A stretch of DNA of 47,843 nt, from positions 1 through 47,843 of the forward strand of contig DGHQ01000028.1 of assembly GCA_002392915.1 (NCBI GenBank), given 5' to 3'. Within the stretch, counting starts at the first letter, position 1. Each line of letters opens with the position of its first letter. The position numbers and the translations under genes were made by a program. Origin of the DNA: Bacteroidales bacterium UBA3844. Its GTDB lineage: Bacteria > Bacteroidota > Bacteroidia > Bacteroidales > Paludibacteraceae. Of this stretch, positions 9,109-16,855 are shown piece by piece. The notes beneath the pieces are model-generated. The model saw only the letters and a list, made by a program, of their open reading frames with translations. It was not told the DNA's origin and did no database searches.

Positions 9109-12100
9109 ATGAGACTTATACAGGGTTTTATCAAACACATTATCACTTTTACTATTATGCTTGCCAGCGTAACAACTACGCTGGCCGATCCTATATTCAA
9201 TGTTTACAGCAATTCCCATCGTAATAGCACAAACGGCAATTATTACCTGTGCGACCAAGATAACACAGGCGTTATCCGTATAATGGCAGCCAACGGCGAC
9301 TCTGAAAATATTGGCAAAATAAATGCAGAGATATACACAAACGCCGCTGATGTAGGAAATGTTTCCAAAGCCGTGGCAGTGTATTCCAACCAGAATCCTT
9401 CAGATATAACATACATTGTCGACAGATCCACAATCAATCCGACAAATATTCAGAAAACGACACAGTCGTATTACGTAAGGATAACTCCAGCAGACGGAAG
9501 TGCTGGAAGCTGGACAGAAGAAATCACATTCGACGCAATACATGTGGACGATGTCACACCTCCACAGATTGAACCCTATTGTGCAGGCAAAATGCCAGCT
9601 TCAATCAACGCATTCATCACCAAATACATAAAAGAGATGTATCATTGGTATGATGCGAATGATAACCCACTTGGATTTTTTGATTTTCTGAATGTGGGCA
9701 ATCTGACAGAAGGCAATCATCTCTATAAACTGAAAGTAAAAAATGAGAATTGCTACAGCACAGGAATTGAGATTGTACTTCCTGTGATGGGCAATAGTGC
9801 ACCCCGTCTCAATAAATCATACGTGAGCTACACTCCTTCCGACATCTCTGGAGGGGCTTATACAAAGACAATCCTAGAACAAGCTGTTGAGCTGTATGGC
9901 ACAGAGTTGGTCGACAATCCAAACAACTGCGACCTTGTATGGAAAGACCAAAACGGCACCGTCATATCTAACTTTGACAGTTACATTCCACCCGTGCCAA
10001 CTACATTTGGATCCTCTATCGACTTATTCACTGTAGAAAAAGATTGCGGTTGCGGAGGAACTTCCAAGCCCAAAACCGTTTATCTTCTAAGATATATGGT
10101 GCCAAAACCGACTGTCGAAGACAAAGAATTCTGCATAAATGATCCGAATGCAGACGACGGATTTGACGCCATTATCGGCTTGACTTCAGATGCTGGAGAA
10201 TCAGCAAGCAACTATATTTTGGAATTTAGCGTAAATGCTGACATGAGCGACGCTACGGCTCTTCCTGCTGGCATAATGCATTTCGACTACACATTTGACG
10301 TGTCTGCCTCAGGAACCAAGACCTACTATGTCCGTCAACAACAGATTTCAAGCGGCGAATACAGCGAAACAGTTTCTTTCAACGTAGTGGTGAAACAGCC
10401 ATCCACACCTGTATTGACAGACCAAAACATCTGTGCGAACACACGCAAAAATATAGATTTGTCCGACATCAGTAACGAAACAGGATTGATTTGGAAAGAT
10501 GCCGATGACAACATAATGACAGGCAAAATACCTACTGAAAAACGTGGTGATATATCCGTAAGTGCTCAGAAATATGAGATGATCAATGGAGAACAATGTC
10601 TAAGCGAATTAGCTACAGCCACAATACATGTCGACTCGCTTGACGTTGCAGTATCCGGCGATTACACCCTGTTGCCAGGACAAACTGGCAAAGCCGAACT
10701 TGCCATTAAAAGCAGTGGAAACCAAACTATAGAATGGAGCAGTAATGCCACAAACTCAATTGTAGGTGAGAATACAAATAATGAGGTCAACGTCAAAATG
10801 GGAACCTCAAACATCACACTGACCGCTAAAGTAACCGACGGTGCCTGCTCTCAATCTGTGGATTGGACGGTGCAAGCAGATCTTTTCCAATGTCCGGCCC
10901 CAACCGCAAACGACATCAATTTCTGCATCAACGATCCTCGCGCGGCAAACGGATTTGACGCAAACATAACATTATCAAAAAGCACGGAAAGCAAGTCAGA
11001 CTATACGCTTAAAGTTTACCCAACCGCCGACTTGAGCAGAGCGATCACCCTCGCCCCAGGAGAGACTCATTTCGATTATACATTTGATGTGTCAAAAATA
11101 GGTGTCCAAACAATTTTCATCCAACAGACAGAATTGTCTCGCAACCTGTCGAGTGCGGTAATTCCTGTGAAGATCACAGTCAGCCAACCAACAATTCCGT
11201 CGATACATACAGCGGCCATCTGCCTTAACAACACAACGGAAATCAAATTGTCTGAATTAAGTTCAGACTCCAACCTGCAATGGTACGACGAAGATAAAAA
11301 TGAGTTGACCACAACAGCACACTTCAACAAAAGAGGCAGCCACACTCTCTACGCAAAAAAATACGAAATGGTGGATGGAGAGAAATGTTGGAGTGAATTT
11401 GCGTCTACAGAAATCACCGCTGATTCAATAGGAATAAAAATAGACGGTGACGACCATCTCTGTCCTGACGGTGAAGGCAAAGTGACCATAGAGACAGCAG
11501 GAACAAACCTGGACAATATTCAATGGAGAAGCAACACCACAAACACACTTTCAAACACATCGTCCAAAACTGTCGATGTAAAAATGAGCAACAACGATCT
11601 AACTCTCGAATGCTTCGTGTTTGCAGGAGTATGCCAAACAAGTGGAACTTGGAAAATCACCGTCGGCTCAGGAATCGTGTCGGGAAATATCAAATTCACT
11701 GAAGGAGACAAAGTGAGGACCTCATCCACACTGAAAGATGTGGAATTCAGCAGTTGCGGAGGCAAAATCACAGTGGAAGCCTCTTTGGCACACACATCAT
11801 CCGACTTCACCGTCGTAAAAGGCAGTCAAAAATTAGGCACATACTCATTTGATGGCGACGTCGCGAAATTTGAAATCGAAGGAGACGGCACATATTCCGT
11901 CGTCTACAAAAACGATTGCGAAACCTCATTTTCTTTTAACGTGACGATAATGGATATCCAGCCAACCGTGACAACCACCAAGTGGAGCAGCTGCTACGGA
12001 GGATATATCGCGGCTGAGATCAGCAACGTGGACGGATGCAAAGTTGTGTGGGAGAAAGACGGCACAGAAGTGGCAAAAGATTCCAAGACACTAAGAATCA

Positions 12101-13167
12101 GCAACGTCTCGGCAGATGACATAGGCAACTACCGCTATAGCTTGATTTGCGACGGATGTCCTTTCGGCGGGGATGTCTCCACCGTCGAGCCAGACATCTA
12201 TTCGCCATTGACTGTGACTGTCACTCAATCAGCAGACACGATTTGCCAGAAAGACGAGATTGAAGTAGACATCGAGATTTCGCCAAACAGCGATAAAGCG
12301 TCGTTCACATGGACCGCGACAAATGACATACACACCACAAATTCAGGAGCCTCAGCGACACTGACTCCTTTCTTCACAAAAAGCTACAATGTGGTGGTTG
12401 GAAACGGAGATTGTGCCAAACAGACGAAGACAATCAACGTAAATGTGCAGCCTCAGATGGACGGGAACATAGAAGCAGGAAGCATCATGTGTGAAGGCGA
12501 CAGCACATCGCTTGATGCAAGCGGATTAGGCGCTGAAAGATACGAATGGGAGCATACAGACTCCAAGTCGCCTAAAATAACAGTGGTGCCAAACAATGTG
12601 GAAAACAAATACACAGTGACAGCCTACCGTGGAAAATGCATCCTTGAAAAAGAGTTCACGCTGATGGTAGGAGTCACTCCAAAACTCGCATCCGTCGATT
12701 CAATCGGTCTTGACGACGTGATAATCAATATGGAGTCGACGGGAGACTATCAATATATTGTTGACGGCAAATCAGCAGCAGCGGATGTCGCCGACAATGT
12801 GAAGAAGCATGTGGGATTCGGCGAGCACACATTGAGCATCATAGACATCGCCGGCTGCAAAACCGACACCTCATTCATCGTCAGTGAGCCACCGTTTGAA
12901 ATCCAAAAATACATCATACCTGGTTCAGATGGAAAAGATGCCACATTCAGAATTCCAGATGCGGTGATCGTGTATGGCAACACCACGATGAACATCTACG
13001 ACCGTTGGGGCAAGAAACTCGTCACACTCACATCCTCAGATACAGAAGGTTGGGATGGCACGTACAACGGGCAGCCGATGCCAAGCACAGACTATTGGTA
13101 TGAATTGGATGTTGACGTCCTCGACAAAGTGTATTTCGGTCATTTCACTTTGATTAGAGAACCATAG
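9109..13167 (+). CDS. Large T9SS-exported adhesin with gliding-motility type C-terminal domain
   Basis: A 1352-residue protein with a signal peptide (LASVTTTLA) and a long series of Ig/PKD-like beta domains with spaced Cys. The end (about 1262-1352: FRIPDAVIVYGNTTMNIYDR, then GWDGTYNG and FTLIREP) is the gliding motility-associated (CHU_C, type B) T9SS sorting domain. In known systems this domain routes proteins across the outer membrane. Residues of about 341-600 and 604-854 are two copies of one unit of roughly 263 residues: both start with FCIND, share HFDYTFDVS and KYEM.(N/D)GE(Q/K)C, and continue with the same strand order. Further downstream the Ig-like domains (for example VSADDIGNYRY) are not obvious copies. 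The ligand is unknown. Confidence 0.88.
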   Translation: MRLIQGFIKHIITFTIMLASVTTTLADPIFNVYSNSHRNSTNGNYYLCDQDNTGVIRIMAANGDSENIGKINAEIYTNAADVGNVSKAVAVYSNQNPSDITYIVDRSTINPTNIQKTTQSYYVRITPADGSAGSWTEEITFDAIHVDDVTPPQIEPYCAGKMPASINAFITKYIKEMYHWYDANDNPLGFFDFLNVGNLTEGNHLYKLKVKNENCYSTGIEIVLPVMGNSAPRLNKSYVSYTPSDISGGAYTKTILEQAVELYGTELVDNPNNCDLVWKDQNGTVISNFDSYIPPVPTTFGSSIDLFTVEKDCGCGGTSKPKTVYLLRYMVPKPTVEDKEFCINDPNADDGFDAIIGLTSDAGESASNYILEFSVNADMSDATALPAGIMHFDYTFDVSASGTKTYYVRQQQISSGEYSETVSFNVVVKQPSTPVLTDQNICANTRKNIDLSDISNETGLIWKDADDNIMTGKIPTEKRGDISVSAQKYEMINGEQCLSELATATIHVDSLDVAVSGDYTLLPGQTGKAELAIKSSGNQTIEWSSNATNSIVGENTNNEVNVKMGTSNITLTAKVTDGACSQSVDWTVQADLFQCPAPTANDINFCINDPRAANGFDANITLSKSTESKSDYTLKVYPTADLSRAITLAPGETHFDYTFDVSKIGVQTIFIQQTELSRNLSSAVIPVKITVSQPTIPSIHTAAICLNNTTEIKLSELSSDSNLQWYDEDKNELTTTAHFNKRGSHTLYAKKYEMVDGEKCWSEFASTEITADSIGIKIDGDDHLCPDGEGKVTIETAGTNLDNIQWRSNTTNTLSNTSSKTVDVKMSNNDLTLECFVFAGVCQTSGTWKITVGSGIVSGNIKFTEGDKVRTSSTLKDVEFSSCGGKITVEASLAHTSSDFTVVKGSQKLGTYSFDGDVAKFEIEGDGTYSVVYKNDCETSFSFNVTIMDIQPTVTTTKWSSCYGGYIAAEISNVDGCKVVWEKDGTEVAKDSKTLRISNVSADDIGNYRYSLICDGCPFGGDVSTVEPDIYSPLTVTVTQSADTICQKDEIEVDIEISPNSDKASFTWTATNDIHTTNSGASATLTPFFTKSYNVVVGNGDCAKQTKTINVNVQPQMDGNIEAGSIMCEGDSTSLDASGLGAERYEWEHTDSKSPKITVVPNNVENKYTVTAYRGKCILEKEFTLMVGVTPKLASVDSIGLDDVIINMESTGDYQYIVDGKSAAADVADNVKKHVGFGEHTLSIIDIAGCKTDTSFIVSEPPFEIQKYIIPGSDGKDATFRIPDAVIVYGNTTMNIYDRWGKKLVTLTSSDTEGWDGTYNGQPMPSTDYWYELDVDVLDKVYFGHFTLIREP

Positions 13168-13171
13168 ATAA

Positions 13172-13199
13172 AATGCTGAATGCTGAATGCTAAATGCTA
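13172..13199. repeat. Four tandem 7-bp repeats (AATGCTR)
   Basis: AATGCTG, AATGCTG, AATGCTA, AATGCTA lie head to tail just after the adhesin stop codon. They look like slippage products; no function is implied. Confidence 0.9.
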
Positions 13200-13245
13200 A
13201 ATAAAAAATTAATTTTTAATTCTTAAATTTTAATTTTTTATTTAG
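13197..13245. terminator. 16-bp A/T inverted repeat, possible bidirectional terminator
   Basis: CTAAATAAAAAATTAA (13197-13212) is the exact reverse complement of 13230-13245, with a 17-nt loop. On the plus strand the right arm carries a run of six T. It lies 30 nt after the adhesin stop. As the stem is almost pure A/T its strength as a terminator is doubtful. Confidence 0.5.
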
Positions 13246-13303
13246 AGGATTGTTAAGGACGTGACGTTCTAACACCTTCCCAAAGTACAAGCTGTAGGCG
13301 AGC
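13244..13303 (+). repeat. Dispersed two-hairpin element, copy A
   Basis: It begins GAGGATTGTTAAGG and ends GTAGGCGAGCAC, matching the element at 36521-36582 across its full length, with scattered differences. The first hairpin (GGACGT/ACGTTC) is kept through a G-U pair; the second (GTACAAGCT/GGCGAGCAC) is partly decayed. Confidence 0.75.
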
Positions 13304-13419
13304 ACATAATATATAGGCTTTGTCCTATTTATGACTGACATTTCCATCTTTTTCGTCTGAAAGACGCTACCGAGCAAAGCGAGAGCATCCCGTGACGAAG
13401 TCTCGGGATAATGGAAAAG

Positions 13420-13506
13420 AGCCAAAGATTTTGAGATTTCGTATATAAATAGCCAAAAAGATTTTGAGATTTCGTATATAAATAGCCAAAAAGATTTTGA
13501 GATTTA
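13420..13506 (+). repeat. Three tandem copies of a 33-bp repeat
   Basis: Units at 13420-13450 (31 bp), 13451-13483 (33 bp) and 13484-13506 (truncated) share AGATTTTGAGATTT followed by CGTATATAAAT. The last unit supplies the -33 TTTG of the promoter for the ATPase gene, so the repeats duplicate a promoter half. Confidence 0.85.
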
Positions 13507-13526
13507 GATATATATATCTATTTTTG
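13496..13526 (+). promoter_or_regulatory. Promoter of the DUF4143-type ATPase gene
   Basis: TTTG (13496-13499), 19 nt, then TATTTTTG (13519-13526), a full Bacteroidetes match, 25 nt before the ATG at 13552. Confidence 0.7.
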
Positions 13527-13551
13527 CACTGATTATTAACAAGTTAAAGAT

Positions 13552-14901
13552 ATGGCACAAAAAAAGATAGTTTTTCGCAGAAAACTCTACGATAAAATGT
13601 TAGAATGGAAACATACCAAGAACGGAGAAACTGCCCTATTAATCAAGGGGGCTCGACGTATTGGCAAATCTACTATTGTGGAAGAATTTGCAAAAAACGA
13701 ATATGAGACATATATACTTATCGACTTTTCTGATGTACCAGCAGCAGTATTAGAAGCAATAGACAACATTGCTGACAAGAATAATTTTTTCTTTCAGTTG
13801 CAGTTTATATATGGAGTAAAACTACATGAAAGAAAGTCCGTTATTATCTTTGATGAAGTCCAACTCTGCCCCAAAGCTCGTCAGGCAATAAAACATCTAG
13901 TGAAAGATGGTCGATACGACTATATAGAAACAGGATCTTTGCTTTCTATAAAGAAAAACACCAAAGACATTGTGATTCCATCAGAAGAAACCCGTATCAC
14001 CATGTTCCCAATGGATTATGAAGAATTTCGTTGGGCATTAGGCGATAAAGTCACCATTCCTATGCTTCGAGAAGCATTTGAAACACATCGGTCACTAGGA
14101 GATGCAGTGACTCGACAACTGCTCCGAGACTTCAGACTATATATGCTTGTCGGAGGAATGCCACAGGCGATCAACACTTATCTTGTAACAAACAATTTAA
14201 GTGACGTGGATGCCATAAAACGAGAAATAATCGAACTATATGTGGATGACTTCCGTAAAATTGATCCGTCCGGACGTGCAGGACGCTTATTTAAGGCAAT
14301 ACCATCAGAATTAGCAAAAAACACATCACGCTATCAAACAACAAGCATCATCGGACAAAAAGGCAAAGCTGAAGATATGGAACGTCTACTTGAAGATATG
14401 GAAGACAGTCTGACCGTCAACTTTTCATATCATGCCAATAGTCCGTCTGTCGGTTTGTCTCTTCATAAAGACATAAATGCATATAAAATGTTCGTCTCAG
14501 ACACAGGATTATTCATCACTCTTGCATTTTGGGACAAATCTGTGGTTGAGAATGAAATATACCACAAACTGCTTTCCGACAAACTCGCTGCTGACTTAGG
14601 ATATGTTTATGAAAATGTAGTGGCACAAATGTTGAAATCATCAGGAAATGAACTCTACTATCACACATGGCCTACAGAAAGTGGCAAGCATAACTATGAA
14701 GTCGATTTTCTTCTTTCCCGAGGCAACAAATTATGGCCTATTGAAGTGAAATCATCTGGTTATTCCAACCATAAGTCTCTTGACGAATTCTGCAAGAAAT
14801 ATTCAGAGTGGGTATCAAGCCGTTTCCTTATCTACACAAAAGACTTTCGCAAAGATGGAGATACCACCCTACTTCCTGTATTTATGACTGCACTACTATA
14901 A
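13552..14901 (+). CDS. AAA ATPase with C-terminal DUF4143 nuclease-like domain
   Basis: This 449-residue protein has a Walker A motif (GARRIGKST, residues 33-41), a Walker B (VIIFDE, 97-102) and an ETGS sensor (126-129), the pattern of the AAA_14 family. The C-terminal DUF4143 part holds YEVDFLL (D385) and PIEVKSSG (E398, K400), the spacing of a PD-(D/E)xK nuclease core. Families of this build are common, mobile and strain-variable in Bacteroidales; their role is not established, and defence or addiction roles have been suggested. It has its own promoter and is followed by the DnaJ-like gene after 15 nt. A helix in the middle (SELAKN) is the wHTH-like linker usual for the family. Confidence 0.9.
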   Translation: MAQKKIVFRRKLYDKMLEWKHTKNGETALLIKGARRIGKSTIVEEFAKNEYETYILIDFSDVPAAVLEAIDNIADKNNFFFQLQFIYGVKLHERKSVIIFDEVQLCPKARQAIKHLVKDGRYDYIETGSLLSIKKNTKDIVIPSEETRITMFPMDYEEFRWALGDKVTIPMLREAFETHRSLGDAVTRQLLRDFRLYMLVGGMPQAINTYLVTNNLSDVDAIKREIIELYVDDFRKIDPSGRAGRLFKAIPSELAKNTSRYQTTSIIGQKGKAEDMERLLEDMEDSLTVNFSYHANSPSVGLSLHKDINAYKMFVSDTGLFITLAFWDKSVVENEIYHKLLSDKLAADLGYVYENVVAQMLKSSGNELYYHTWPTESGKHNYEVDFLLSRGNKLWPIEVKSSGYSNHKSLDEFCKKYSEWVSSRFLIYTKDFRKDGDTTLLPVFMTALL

Positions 14902-14916
14902 AGTTTAGAGTTTAGA

Positions 14917-15780
14917 ATGAGCAAAAAGAAATTATCAAACAAAGAGATTATAGAGAAATATGCAGAGCTCAAACAATCCCTTGAATCATTGAGTGAGATG
15001 TGGAATCTTGGACTCGGAGTTTCAGTATCCACAGGTGGCTTATTTCTTATCGTTCTGGCAGTACCGATATTGATTATTATTTCTATATTTATGCTTCTTC
15101 GGTATTTTTGGAAAAAGAAAATACTTCAAGCGAATATGGAAATCAGTTTCAAGCAGGCAAAATCTCGCTTTGAATTCATATCCGACAACATTGATTATTT
15201 GCCGATGATTAAGCAAGTATGTTCGTTGAATACAAATGCGAGACCTGGACAAGTGGCATTGATAAAGGAATGGTATGGAGTAGAGGAATCCATAATAAAT
15301 GAATTTATTTTCGACGACACTCTTAGCGACGAAGATTTAGAATTCTACAAGAAATACTCTAAAGAGATGACTATATCTGCAAAGAAAGCGTTTGCCCATA
15401 AGTTGTTCAAGCTCACAATTGTGGAGGATGGAATACATAATGACGAGTGGAATCTGCTGATGAAGATAATGGAAGAGATGGATTTCAATCATAACTTCAT
15501 CAATTATTTTATAAGACGATACAAATCTCTACGCACTGAATCAGAAAACTCCAGCAATAATGAAAGCACGTCGACGGAAGAGAAATCCATTTTCCCCTTG
15601 AAACCATACTACGACCTTCTGGGTCTGGAAGTGGGAGCTTCCGACGAAGAGATCAAACGTGCATACCATAATCTTGCGTTGCAACATCATCCTGATTTGC
15701 CGAAAAATGCTGACCGTGTGAAAGAAAGTGCAGCAATGATGGCAAAAATCAATGAGGCAGTTGAGAAAATTAGAGAATAA
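14917..15780 (+). CDS. Membrane-anchored DnaJ-domain (DjlA/TerB-like) protein
   Basis: The 287 residues comprise a short coiled N-terminus, one or two membrane-spanning stretches (about 37-64), a helical middle part (about 75-205) that resembles a TerB-type helical bundle, a Ser/Asn/Glu-rich linker and a C-terminal J domain with the HPD triad at 258-260. The order matches DjlA-like co-chaperones, which stimulate DnaK at the membrane. The start at 14917 follows the ATPase stop by 15 nt, so the two share a transcript. TerB-like identification of the middle part is by shape only. Confidence 0.8.
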   Translation: MSKKKLSNKEIIEKYAELKQSLESLSEMWNLGLGVSVSTGGLFLIVLAVPILIIISIFMLLRYFWKKKILQANMEISFKQAKSRFEFISDNIDYLPMIKQVCSLNTNARPGQVALIKEWYGVEESIINEFIFDDTLSDEDLEFYKKYSKEMTISAKKAFAHKLFKLTIVEDGIHNDEWNLLMKIMEEMDFNHNFINYFIRRYKSLRTESENSSNNESTSTEEKSIFPLKPYYDLLGLEVGASDEEIKRAYHNLALQHHPDLPKNADRVKESAAMMAKINEAVEKIRE

Positions 15781-15797
15781 AAAAGAATCATTATACA

Positions 15798-15829
15798 TTT
15801 GGAAAAACATTGGCAGAATAATAACTTTG
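15798..15829 (+). promoter_or_regulatory. Promoter of the DUF3791/DUF3990 module
   Basis: TTTG (15798-15801), 20 nt, then TAACTTTG (15822-15829), a full consensus match. It is followed by TAGGAGG (15837-15843), a strong Shine-Dalgarno sequence 7 nt before the ATG at 15851. This promoter makes the three small genes independent of the DnaJ-like gene upstream. Confidence 0.8.
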
Positions 15830-15850
15830 CAAAAAATAGGAGGCGACGAT

Positions 15851-16063
15851 ATGGAAACTACAAAGATTGCATATATGGTAGCATTGATACGAGATTTCGC
15901 AGTGTATCATAACATAACGGAACAAGTTGCGTATCGTTATCTGAATCGCTATGGGGGAGACAAATATATGGAGGAATGTTACGACGTGCTACATACATTT
16001 TCCTTTGCTGATAGCGTCAACTACCTTACGTCCTATTGCAAAAGACAAGGAGGTGCTCTATGA
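15851..16063 (+). CDS. DUF3791-like small protein (first gene of a three-gene module)
   Basis: A 70-residue helical protein; IRDFAVYHNITEQVAYRYL and EECYDVLHTFSFADSV fit the DUF3791 pattern as I know it. The frame is open upstream to 15752, but the ATG at 15851 is preferred because promoter and Shine-Dalgarno site lie directly in front of it. Its TGA overlaps the ATG of the DUF3990 gene (ATGA), and AGGAGG for that gene lies within its last codons. The DUF3791-DUF3990 pairing recurs in gut Bacteroidales and Firmicutes; an antitoxin-like or partner role is inference. Confidence 0.7.
   Translation: METTKIAYMVALIRDFAVYHNITEQVAYRYLNRYGGDKYMEECYDVLHTFSFADSVNYLTSYCKRQGGAL
16046..16052 (+). promoter_or_regulatory. 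Strong Shine-Dalgarno site for the DUF3990 gene
   Basis: AAGGAGG complements the 3' end of 16S rRNA and lies 7 nt before the ATG at 16060, inside the preceding reading frame. Such sites are rare among the other genes here and decide the start. Confidence 0.75.
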
Positions 16064-16539
16064 TTTTGTATCACGGATCTAATTTGACGATTTCCAAAAT
16101 CGACTTGTCAAAAGGGAATCCGAATAAAGATTTTGGGAAAGGCTTCTATTTGACTGAAAACAAAACACATGCAGAACAAATCGCAAAAACAAGAACATTA
16201 GCATTTGGAGGTGTTCCAACCATCAACCAATATGAATTTAATGAGTCTTTGCTTACAAATGGAGAACTGAAATTCAAGAAATTCAATAGTTATACGGAAG
16301 AATGGGCAAGGTTTGTTTGTGAAAACAGGGATAATCCCAATCCAAACATTTCTGTTCATGATTTCGATGTCGTATATGGTCCTATAGCGAATGACAATGT
16401 CGGTCTTCAAATTCGAAAATATCAAAATGGAGATATCGACATTAAAACTTTTCTTGAAAGACTAAAGTATATGAAAGGCATTACTTACCAATTCTTCTTT
16501 GGAACTGAACTGGCTATTTCTAAATTACACAAGCTATGA
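16060..16539 (+). CDS. DUF3990 protein, possible ADP-ribosyltransferase-like toxin
   Basis: A 159-residue protein starting MILYHGSN. The motifs YHGS (residues 4-7), DFGKGFYLT (near 27-35) followed by AEQIAK, and the C-terminal YQFFFGTELAISKL follow DUF3990. The order of a His in YHG, a Tyr in GFYLT and a late Gln/Glu strand is what one sees in ADP-ribosyltransferase-like folds, and I recall DUF3990 being grouped with them, but I could not check. ATG at 16060 is chosen over the longer frame because AAGGAGG (16046-16052) is 7 nt upstream. It overlaps both neighbours by 4 nt, which fits a toxin-partner operon. Confidence 0.75.
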   Translation: MILYHGSNLTISKIDLSKGNPNKDFGKGFYLTENKTHAEQIAKTRTLAFGGVPTINQYEFNESLLTNGELKFKKFNSYTEEWARFVCENRDNPNPNISVHDFDVVYGPIANDNVGLQIRKYQNGDIDIKTFLERLKYMKGITYQFFFGTELAISKLHKL

Positions 16540-16781
16540 ACGTTACATTATCAGAATTCGAATATATGAAAGAAGGAATTGTGACAGACATCATAAGTTT
16601 CTTAATGAATGAAAACAATCTTTCTTTGCATAACGCAATGAATTGCGTTTATGATTCTAATACATTCTCTTTACTAGCCAATCCAGAAACTGCTTTGTTT
16701 ATTCAAAGTAGCCGATATGTATACAATGAACTTCTGCGTGAATTGAAACTTACGAAGCCCTCAAAAAACTCACCAAATTAA
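16536..16781 (+). CDS. DUF3791-like small protein (third gene of the module)
   Basis: An 81-residue protein. VTDIISFLMNENNLSLHNAM and the end SLLANPETALFIQSSRYVYN match the DUF3791 form in which a conserved (D/N)PETxLYxQS stretch precedes a tyrosine-rich end. Its ATG overlaps the DUF3990 stop (ATGA). With the first gene it brackets the DUF3990 gene between two DUF3791-type proteins. It has no Shine-Dalgarno sequence of its own, so it is probably translated by coupling. Confidence 0.75.
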   Translation: MNVTLSEFEYMKEGIVTDIISFLMNENNLSLHNAMNCVYDSNTFSLLANPETALFIQSSRYVYNELLRELKLTKPSKNSPN

Positions 16782-16822
16782 GTTCTCCATCCAAAAAAAC
16801 CTCATTATTCCACCAAATTTCA

Positions 16823-16830
16823 TAACTTTG
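16823..16830 (+). promoter_or_regulatory. -7 box for the amidase gene
   Basis: TAACTTTG matches TAnnTTTG 25 nt before the ATG at 16856. No clear TTTG lies at -33. Confidence 0.6.
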
Positions 16831-16855
16831 CAGAAACTATACACTACACAATAAC

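Larger units (their letters stand above)
13168..13551. other. Repeat-rich intergenic region
   Basis: This 384-nt gap holds no gene I can support. From left to right it contains four 7-bp repeats (AATGCTR, 13172-13199), a 16-bp perfect inverted repeat made only of A/T plus one G/C (13197-13245), one copy of a dispersed two-hairpin element (13244-13303), and three copies of a 33-bp repeat (13420-13506) ending in a promoter for the ATPase gene. Confidence 0.8.

Noticed and set aside
13168..16781. Integrated mobile element carrying the ATPase and DUF3990 genes
   Set aside because: No integrase, transposase, tRNA-borne attachment site or flanking direct repeat is seen; only repeats and Shine-Dalgarno use hint at transfer.
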